Shown here piece after piece: positions 57,119 to 64,000 of a stretch of 64,000 nt of DNA. The DNA is from Oceanicoccus sp. KOV_DT_Chl. GTDB lineage: Bacteria > Pseudomonadota > Gammaproteobacteria > Pseudomonadales > Dasaniaceae. The first letter of the stretch is position 1, and each line of letters begins with the position of its first letter. The notes under the pieces were generated by a model, which was not told where the DNA came from, did not search any database, and saw nothing but the letters and a program-made list of their open reading frames with translations. A program made the position numbers and the translations under genes. The DNA is taken from positions 496,001 to 560,000 of the forward strand of contig NZ_FQLF01000001.1 of NCBI RefSeq assembly GCF_900120175.1. Direction: 5' to 3'.

Positions 57119-59270
57119 ATGGGATATATCCGTTTAGAAAAAGACAGTGACGGCATTGTAGAACTAATTTTTGATCAGCCTGGAAAATCAGTGAATACCA
57201 TGGGCGTTGAATACGATGAAGCTATGCAAAAAGCCATCGTAGAATTGCAGGCAATGGTGGCTGCAGGTGGTGTCATTGGGGTTTATGTACGCAGTGGTAA
57301 AAAGGATCAATTTTTTGCCGGTGGCGACATCACTGAAATGTTAGCCATGGATTTAAATTGTTCGGTTGAGGAAAAGACCGACATGTACAACGGTATTATG
57401 AAAACCAAAGCACCGTTGCGCTTATTGGAAACTTTGGGGGTGCCCGTTGCGGTCGGTATTAATGGCCCGGCATTGGGTGGTGGTTATGAAATTGCTTTGG
57501 CTTGTCACTATCGAGTGGCGGTTAAAGGTGTTCAGGTCGGCTTGCCTGAGGGCATGATTGGTTTAATGCCGGGTGCAGGTGGTGTTGTCCGTTTAACGCG
57601 GTTGTTAGGCATGCAGGAAGCGATTGGTTTAATTAGTCAAGGCCGTCGTTTGAAGGCTGAAAAAGCTTTGGAAAAAGGCATGTTGGATGAACTGGTTGAC
57701 TCCGAAGAAGCCTTGGCGGCAGCAGCAAAAGCCTGGATTAAAGCTAATCCGGAAGCAAAGCAGCCATGGGATACTGATGGCTACCAGCTGCCAGGTGGCG
57801 CCCATGATGATCCGGCTAATCAGGGCTTAACCTACTTTGGCCCGGTTAATGTGGTGGCGCAGACAAAAGGTTTAATGCCTGCTCAAGAAGCTATTTTTGC
57901 CTGTGTGATTGATAGCGTTAAGGTTGATTTTGATACGGCACAAAAAATTGAAGGACGGTATTTTTTAAGTCTGCTATTGGACCAAACCTCGCGCAATATG
58001 ATGACGGCTTTTTTTGTGCAGATGGAAGCGTTGAATAAAGGTGCTAGCCGCCCGGATGGCTTTGCAAAATCAACGGTTAAAAAATTGGGAATACTGGGTG
58101 CTGGTCAAATGGGCGCAGGTATCGCGGTAATGGCCGCGCAGAAAGGTATTGAGGTGGTGCTCAAAGATATCAGCCAGGAAAATGCTGACAAAGGTATCGC
58201 TTATGTAAAAGCCAGCTACGCAAAGAATAAACGGGTGAGTGATGAGCAGGCGGAGCAATACTTGGCGCGAATTAAGGCGACTGCAGATTACGCTGATATT
58301 GCAGGCTGCGACATTGTTATAGAAGCGGTGTTTGAGGATCGGGGGTTAAGGCTGCAGTGACGAAAGAGTGTGAAGCACTGTTGGCGGAAAGCGCAGTATT
58401 TGCCTCTAATACCTCGGCACTTCCGATTACTGAATTGGCTGAGGCTAGTGGCAATAAAGCCAACTTTATTGGTATGCACTTTTTCTCGCCGGCAGAGAGA
58501 ATGCCGTTAGTAGAGATCATCAAAGGTAGAGAAACTTCTGATGAAACCTTGGCTAAGGCCTTTGATTTAGCGCAACAATTAGGCAAAACGCCCATTGTCG
58601 TCAATGATGCACCAGGTTTTTTTACTACCCGGACTATTGCATCGACGATAACCCAGGGGGCGGAGATGGTTTGTGAGGGTGTTAACCCGGTATTAATCGA
58701 ATCAGCTGCCCGTGATAACGGTTCTCCGGTTGGGCCCTTGGCGGCAATCGATGAGATTAGTCAGGAAACGGCCTATAAAAATGGTCAGCAAGCCAAGGCT
58801 GATGCCGAGTCACAAGGTAAGGTCTTTGCTGAAACGGCGGCTGGCACACTGGTTGGTCGTATGGTTAATGAGTTTGGCCGCAAAGGAAAAGTACACGGCG
58901 GGGTTACTATGAATATCCCGAAGGCGGTAAAAAGTTCATCTGGCCCGGTTTGAAGGAGCTCTTCGCAGCTGATGGCTATGTCAATATGTCTTATCAAGAC
59001 ATTAAAGATCGCTTGTTGTTCTGCCAGTGTTTGGAAGCGGTTCGTGCGATGCAGGAAGGCGTTATCGATAGTGTCGGCGATGCAAATATCGGTTCAATAA
59101 TGGGTATTGGCTTTCCCGCGCAGACCGGTGGTGTGTTTCAGGCGATTAACGCTTATGGGCTTAGCGCTTTTGTTGCGCGTAGCAAAGAGTTAGCGGCCAA
59201 GTATGGAGAGGTATTCGAGCCGCCGCAGCTATTGATTGATCGGGCAGCCAGTGGCGAGTTATTTGTGTAA
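57119..59270 (+). CDS. Multifunctional enoyl-CoA hydratase / 3-hydroxyacyl-CoA dehydrogenase (two frameshifts)
   Basis: The start is taken at ATG 57119 ([12 protein letters not shown]). Three frames (to 58360, 58357-58953, 58950-59270) join into about 717 aa. An enoyl-CoA hydratase/isomerase domain comes first ([40 protein letters not shown]). An NAD-binding domain follows ([21 protein letters not shown]), then the C-terminal dehydrogenase part with [11 protein letters not shown] and [10 protein letters not shown]. The frame changes at the G runs 58341-58345 and 58900-58903. It is the FadB/FadJ alpha subunit partner of the thiolase. Confidence 0.9.
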
Positions 59271-59294
59271 TTATTTGCTGGTAGTTTAATCAAT

Positions 59295-59327
59295 AAAGGC
59301 GATATTTTCGGATGTCGCCTTTTTTTT
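59295..59327 (+). terminator. Rho-independent terminator of the beta-oxidation pair
   Basis: AAAGGCGATA (59295-59304) pairs with TGTCGCCTTT (59313-59322, one wobble) over an 8-base loop, with a run of eight T to 59327. It begins 25 bases after the stop codon. Confidence 0.9.
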
Positions 59328-59412
59328 ATCGCTCTATTCCCGGTAGAGGTTTTATCCTGAAAATTCTGGTCTACACTAGTACTCATATACCACTAAACCC
59401 TGCGAACATGGA

Positions 59413-62076
59413 ATGAGCGTTAACCAGTCCACTTCCTATAAAAATTTACCCAGTGCCGTCACTCTTTTCCGCTTGTCGGAACCGATAGATATTCGTCTGC
59501 CTGCTGATCAGCAGGTGCAGATTATTATGTCCCAAGCTCAGCTAGCAGAGTTCTATATCGTAGATGGTGCGATGAGTAGCGGTGACCCAGAACGCATGCG
59601 TGGTCTAAGTATGCAGCAAATTGCCAGTTATGCTGAGCTTGGCGATGTGGATTTACATAATGAGCGTCTGCGAAAACGGTTACATGATTTTGTGATAGCG
59701 GATTACATTCTTGAAGATTTATCGACTGAATGGGTTGTGGCAGGCGAGCGACTCCATTTCAAGAGTTCTTATCATGGTTTTGTTGAATCCGGGTTGTTGC
59801 GAGCTGTCTTATTAATACACCGAGACCAAAGTGTTAGCCGTATGCAGGAGCAGTTAGTGTCGAATATTGCCCAAACCTTGGCCGCAGAGTCTGGTGAATC
59901 TTTTTTTATTCATCTTGCAAAAAAACTGGCAGAAACTTTGGGTTTGGATTACTCCGCGGTTGCAGAGTCTACTCCGGAACAGGGTGATGGCATGGTTAAT
60001 ATGCTTGCCTTTTATGGCGGCGCTGTTAAGTATGAGCACATCGAAAATACTTTTTGCTTGAAAGATACACCAGGCTACGAGGTATTGGGCGGGATTGCTA
60101 AAGTATATCGTTCAGGTGTGGCGGATATGTTTCCTAAGGATGAGTTTTTAAGTCGCTTAGGCATCGAAAGTTATATCGCGGTACCCATTATCGGCGAGAA
60201 ATATCAACAGTTAGGTTTGATTTCATTAATGCACAGCAGTGAAATCCCAAATATTGATTTAGCCCGTTCAGTATTAAATATTTTTGCCATTCGTGCCTCT
60301 GCAGAAATAGGCCGGCGTAGAATTGAGGAAGAAAAAAATAAAACCGAGCAGCAGCGGCAAATGTTTATCGAAAATAATTCTAGCGGCATGTTTGTAGTTG
60401 ATGTGGTACCACCAATGCCGGTGACGCTATCGGTTCCTAAGCAGGTGCAGTGGTTGGCAGAGTATAGCAAGATAGTGGATTGTAATATTGCCTTTACTGA
60501 TTTACTCGGAAAAAATGGCAAGGCTGAATTGGTGGGGGGCGGTATATTAGGTGATATTCAATATGATTACGCCACTCAGGCTAGAGACTTTATTGCCGAA
60601 AATTATCTGTTTCGTGATCATGTAGTTCACTTGTCTACTGAGCAGGCAAGTGATCTTTGGGTATCGACAAATTTATCCAGTGTCGTAGTTGATAATCAGT
60701 TAACTCGAATTTTTGGTGTAATGACGGATGTAAGTGACCGCGTTCGCCATACACGTGACATGGAATACCGCGCCAATCATGATGGCTTAACCGGATTACC
60801 CAATAGAAGCTATTTTGTTGAGCAATTGGAAAAGGTAATAGCAGTATCTTCTACTAATAATCAGCATGCATTATTTTTATTGGATCTTGACGGTTTCAAG
60901 GAAGTGAATGATACCCTGGGTCATGAAACTGGCGATTATTTGTTAAAGCAAATAGGCCCGCGATTAGAACCTGTTTTGGTTGGTCATAATACTACGCTGG
61001 CCCGTCTGGGCGGCGACGAATTTGCGGTTTTAATTGAGGACTATGAATCGGTTGACGCAATAACTGCGTTGGCTTCAGCATTAATGCAGGAAATTAAATC
61101 ACCGTTCACTATTAACGAGTTAGAGCTAGTAGTGGGTGGAAGTGTAGGGATAGCGCTATACCCAACCAACAGTGACTCTGTATCCTCATTGATGCGTTGT
61201 GCGGATGTGGCAATGTATCAAGCAAAGCAGCAATCAAGAGACCACTGCTTATATAACAGTGCCAGTGATCATTATTCGGTGCGCCGGCTGTCATTGATGA
61301 TGGATATTCGTCAGGCTATTAGTAATGACGAGCTGCGTTTATTTTATCAGCCAGTGATTGATTTGCAGACCAATGAAGTAGTGGGCTTCGAAGCGCTGGT
61401 ACGTTGGATGCACCCACAGCTAGGTCTCTTGCCCCCTGTCGAGTTTATACCGCTAATTGAATTGACTGATATGATTATGCCGGTAACCTGGTGGGTGGTT
61501 GAAACGGCTATCCAGCAATTAGCTGAATGGCAAAAAATGGGATGGCAATATTCTATTGCGGTGAATGTTTCTACCCGTAATTTAATTGATGTTGGCTTTG
61601 TCAGTTTTATTGATAATTGCCTGCAGCGCTATCAGGTAGATGGCTCAAAGTTGGAAATAGAAATTACCGAAAGCACCTTGATGGCGGACCCGGATAAAGC
61701 GCGTCAAGTGTTGCAATCCATTGCCGCCTTGGGCGCACCTATATCCATTGATGATTATGGAACTGGTTATTCATCCTTGGCGTATTTAAGAAGCTTGCCA
61801 ATCAATACCTTAAAAATTGACCGTACTTTTATCAGTCAGATGATGGCACATAATGAAGATCAAATTATTGTCAATTCAACGGTGCAGCTGGCTCATAATT
61901 TGGGTTTGAATGTGACTGCTGAAGGCATTGAAGATTTGCAAATCATTGATACTTTAAAGCAATTGGGTTGCGATAAAGGACAGGGCTATTTTTATTGTAA
62001 GCCGGTACCTGTTGATGAGCTGGAAGTATGGCTGTCGTTATATAATCGTCAGAGCGTGTTAAGCAAGGCGCAATAA
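59413..62076 (+). CDS. GAF-PAS-GGDEF-EAL cyclic-di-GMP protein
   Basis: The 887-aa cytosolic protein has an N-terminal unknown region, a GAF domain (about residues 150-295), a coiled linker, a PAS-like domain (about 315-440), then GGDEF and EAL domains. The GGDEF site is intact (RLGGDEFAVL), as is the EAL motif (VGFEALVRWMHP) with ITESTLM, DDYGTGYSSL and KIDRTFI. It could both make and break cyclic-di-GMP. There is no membrane segment. Ligand and net activity are unknown. Confidence 0.9.
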   Translation: MSVNQSTSYKNLPSAVTLFRLSEPIDIRLPADQQVQIIMSQAQLAEFYIVDGAMSSGDPERMRGLSMQQIASYAELGDVDLHNERLRKRLHDFVIADYILEDLSTEWVVAGERLHFKSSYHGFVESGLLRAVLLIHRDQSVSRMQEQLVSNIAQTLAAESGESFFIHLAKKLAETLGLDYSAVAESTPEQGDGMVNMLAFYGGAVKYEHIENTFCLKDTPGYEVLGGIAKVYRSGVADMFPKDEFLSRLGIESYIAVPIIGEKYQQLGLISLMHSSEIPNIDLARSVLNIFAIRASAEIGRRRIEEEKNKTEQQRQMFIENNSSGMFVVDVVPPMPVTLSVPKQVQWLAEYSKIVDCNIAFTDLLGKNGKAELVGGGILGDIQYDYATQARDFIAENYLFRDHVVHLSTEQASDLWVSTNLSSVVVDNQLTRIFGVMTDVSDRVRHTRDMEYRANHDGLTGLPNRSYFVEQLEKVIAVSSTNNQHALFLLDLDGFKEVNDTLGHETGDYLLKQIGPRLEPVLVGHNTTLARLGGDEFAVLIEDYESVDAITALASALMQEIKSPFTINELELVVGGSVGIALYPTNSDSVSSLMRCADVAMYQAKQQSRDHCLYNSASDHYSVRRLSLMMDIRQAISNDELRLFYQPVIDLQTNEVVGFEALVRWMHPQLGLLPPVEFIPLIELTDMIMPVTWWVVETAIQQLAEWQKMGWQYSIAVNVSTRNLIDVGFVSFIDNCLQRYQVDGSKLEIEITESTLMADPDKARQVLQSIAALGAPISIDDYGTGYSSLAYLRSLPINTLKIDRTFISQMMAHNEDQIIVNSTVQLAHNLGLNVTAEGIEDLQIIDTLKQLGCDKGQGYFYCKPVPVDELEVWLSLYNRQSVLSKAQ

Positions 62077-62134
62077 GCGTTGCTATTAAGAATCTAGCAC
62101 TATTCTGAAATTTAAATTAGCTATTGGATTTTTT

Positions 62135-62452
62135 ATGAGTGTCCAGTCTGACATTGAATCAAAACTGTCTTCCTCGCTGTCACCTTTGTTTTTAGATGTG
62201 CTCAATGAAAGTCATATGCACAGCGTCCCTCCAAATTCAGAAACTCATTTCAAAGTCGTTGTAGTGTCCGCGGAATTTGATAGCAAGCGCAGCGTTGCCC
62301 GTCACCAAATGATTTATAAGGTGTTGGCCGATGAACTGGCTGGCCCGGTGCATGCGTTAGCGCTGCATACTTATACAGCCGATGAGTGGCAGCAGCGTAA
62401 TAATTTGGCGCCTGATTCACCTGACTGTTTAGGTGGCAGTAAAGCTGACTAG
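62135..62452 (+). CDS. BolA family protein
   Basis: The 105-aa protein has the BolA fold: ESKLSSSLSPLFLDVLNESHMH at the N-terminus, then FKVVVVSAEFDSKRSVARHQMIYKVLADEL with the conserved His, and VHALALHTYTADEW. BolA proteins work with monothiol glutaredoxins on iron-sulfur handling or as regulators. It sits 58 bases after the GGDEF-EAL gene. Confidence 0.9.
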   Translation: MSVQSDIESKLSSSLSPLFLDVLNESHMHSVPPNSETHFKVVVVSAEFDSKRSVARHQMIYKVLADELAGPVHALALHTYTADEWQQRNNLAPDSPDCLGGSKAD

Positions 62453-62583
62453 TACGGCTTAAATTACCATTCTTTTATCATTGCTCTGGCGGATTGTTTT
62501 TTAATGCTCATCCGTTACTCTTGCTTGGTTAATTTTTTGATTGATGTTATCTGCGATGTGATAACCGTTGCTGCGAGGTGGGT

Positions 62584-63447
62584 ATGAGTTTGCAAGAAAA
62601 TCGGGTGGTCGTGGTGACTGGCGCAAGTCGTGGTGCTGGCAAAGGCATTGCCCTGGCGCTCGGTGGCTTAGGTGCCACCGTTTATGTAACCGGGCGCACA
62701 ATCAACGAAGGTGATGCTGATTTACCCGGCACTGTGGCTGCCACTGCGGATGAGATTAGTCGCCGCGGTGGTAACGGTATCGCTGTGGTTTGTGATCATG
62801 GCGATGATCGGCAAGTACAGGCACTCTTCGCCCGGGTTGAACGTGAGCAGGGCCGGTTGGATATTCTGGTTAATAATGCTTTGCTGGTGCCAGAGGGTTT
62901 GGTTGATCACGGTCCGTTCTGGCAAAAGCCGTTAGCGCTGCAAGATATTTTAAATGTGGGTATGCGATCCAGTTATGTTGCCAGTTATTACGCTGCGCCG
63001 TTGCTGGTCAAGAACGGTGAGGGTTTAGTGGTTAATACATCATCGTTTGGGGGACGTTGCTATATGCATGGTCCGGCTTATGGCGCTGGTAAAGCAGCGG
63101 TGGATAAAATGGCCCATGATATGGCGGTTGATTTTAAACCCTATAATGTGGCGGTCATCTCTTTATGGATGGGCTTGCTTAAAACCGAGCGGACCCAGCG
63201 CGTGTTTGATGCTGAACCTGAACTTTATGCCGATATGGAAGCCGGTGCCGAGTCTCCGGAGTTTTCTGGGTTGGTCATTGATGCATTGGCTAAAGACCCT
63301 CAGCGCATGCAGCGCAGCGGTAAGATTTGGGTGGGTGCTGAGTTAGGTAGTGAGTATGGTGTGGTGGATATCAATGGTAAGCAGCCGCCATCGCACCGGT
63401 CGATGTTAGGTGACCCAACCAGTTATAACCCGGCTGTTATTGAATAA
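62584..63447 (+). CDS. SDR family oxidoreductase (DHRS1-like)
   Basis: ATG 62584 has GCGAGG upstream; a GTG two codons earlier is less likely. The 287-aa protein has TGASRGAGKGIA (residues about 12-23), LVNNALLVPEG, catalytic Ser in NTSSFGG, and the Tyr/Lys pair in YGAGKAAVDKMA. The C-terminal extension and layout resemble dehydrogenase/reductase SDR member 1 proteins. The substrate is unknown. An HsaA-like gene follows 132 bases downstream. Confidence 0.88.
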   Translation: MSLQENRVVVVTGASRGAGKGIALALGGLGATVYVTGRTINEGDADLPGTVAATADEISRRGGNGIAVVCDHGDDRQVQALFARVEREQGRLDILVNNALLVPEGLVDHGPFWQKPLALQDILNVGMRSSYVASYYAAPLLVKNGEGLVVNTSSFGGRCYMHGPAYGAGKAAVDKMAHDMAVDFKPYNVAVISLWMGLLKTERTQRVFDAEPELYADMEAGAESPEFSGLVIDALAKDPQRMQRSGKIWVGAELGSEYGVVDINGKQPPSHRSMLGDPTSYNPAVIE

Positions 63448-63579
63448 ACCGATTTTGGTGAGGGGTTTATTCAGCAGTAATGGTTGCATATCACTTATAT
63501 GGGGGATGCTGGCATTCGCTTTGGGTTATATTCTTGCTGCTATGAGAGTAAGTGTTCCCTTAGTCACGTGGAGTTGAGT

Positions 63580-64000
63580 ATGTCAGATCAATACAGTTTA
63601 GCGTCTTCCAGAGCAAAAGATCTTATCGCCAAAGCCGAAGCCTTGCAGCCAGTTTTGGCCGAGCGAGCCGCTCGTTGTGCACAAATTCGTCGCATTCCCG
63701 ATGAAACTATTCAGGATTTTCAGGATGCAGGCTTTTTTAAAATTCTGCAGCCAGAGCAGTGGGGCGGCTACGCTATGGACCCGCAGGTATTTTATGCGGT
63801 GCAGTTAAAAATTTCTGAAGCCTGTATGTCGAGTGGTTGGGTGCTAGGTGTAGTGGCAGTCCACAATTGGCAGCTTGCTTTGTTCGATAATCAAGCGGCA
63901 CAGGATGTATGGTCGGAAGATCCGACAACATTAATTTCTTCTTCCTATGCGCCTGTTGGCAAAGTAGAAAAAGTCGACGGCGGCTACAAGTTGAGTGGCC
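63580..64000 (+). CDS. HsaA-like flavin-dependent monooxygenase / acyl-CoA dehydrogenase fold (3' end off the window)
   Basis: ATG 63580 has GTGGAG 8 bases upstream. The first 140 residues show the acyl-CoA dehydrogenase N-terminal fold: IRRIPDETIQDFQDAGFFKILQPEQWGGYAMDPQVFY, then MSSGWVLGVVAVHNW. This opening matches the oxygenase component of 3-hydroxy-9,10-secoandrostatrienedione 4-hydroxylase (HsaA) and related aromatic hydroxylases. The rest lies beyond the edge, so the subtype is inference. Confidence 0.7.
   Translation, partial: MSDQYSLASSRAKDLIAKAEALQPVLAERAARCAQIRRIPDETIQDFQDAGFFKILQPEQWGGYAMDPQVFYAVQLKISEACMSSGWVLGVVAVHNWQLALFDNQAAQDVWSEDPTTLISSSYAPVGKVEKVDGGYKLSG

Overview
This window looks like chromosome of a marine-type gammaproteobacterium, probably in or near the Cellvibrionales/Spongiibacteraceae. 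That placement is an inference. It rests on the order lptG-lptF / pepA-holC-(conserved gene)-valS, a tatABC operon, CmoM, YaeQ, YajD, DUF3010 and DUF2986 proteins, a set of PEP-CTERM (VPLPA-type) secreted proteins, and beta-oxidation plus steroid-ring-type catabolic genes. Base composition looks moderate. I saw no rRNA, tRNA, CRISPR array, prophage or plasmid functions.

Layout. 1-4.6 kb: a truncated SDR gene, a decayed small gene and a large 7TM hybrid histidine kinase. 4.6-10.5 kb: a tight efflux operon (membrane protein, PerM/AI-2E family, NodT-type outer-membrane lipoprotein, HlyD adaptor, DUF2955 membrane protein, K+-channel-like protein). 10.6-15.6 kb: small conserved genes, a REP-associated tyrosine transposase (RAYT) with 23-bp terminal inverted repeats, a CARDB secreted protein and a SOUL protein. 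15.6-20 kb: a four-gene minus-strand operon for ergothioneine (PhzF-like, EgtB, EgtD, MFS). 20-27 kb: housekeeping genes (DUF427, TruA, thioesterase, Hsp70-like, methyltransferase, MazG-like, CmoM) and a heptanucleotide repeat array. 27-31 kb: a VPLPA-CTERM protein, a Tat-exported PhoX-like protein and tatABC. 31.5-34.4 kb: SPFH/NfeD pair, two unknown proteins, YaeQ. 34.8-38.8 kb: three PEP-CTERM proteins, one built of about ten 55-residue repeats. 39-50 kb: hybrid kinase, cold-shock protein, valS, a conserved gene, holC, pepA, lptF, lptG, RDD protein. 50-55.6 kb: two-component system, a repeat-tailed protein, an AraC regulator. 55.8-64 kb: thiolase and FadJ-like beta-oxidation pair, a GGDEF-EAL protein, BolA, an SDR and the start of an HsaA-like flavoprotein.

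A major caveat: at least 14 genes, several of them essential (valS, tatB), carry 19 single-frame shifts in total. Nearly all behave as one missing base, often in a G or C run. This is best explained by indel errors in the sequence, not by mass pseudogenisation. I annotate these genes end to end and give the approximate break points. One further gene (NodT family) is cut by an in-frame TAA.

The observations I find most worth following are the ergothioneine operon with a PhzF-like member that seems to lack the usual catalytic glutamate, the PEP-CTERM repeat protein lying between two near-identical 109-bp copies of a kinase 3' end, the RAYT element with its third solo repeat, and the efflux operon that also carries a channel-like protein.
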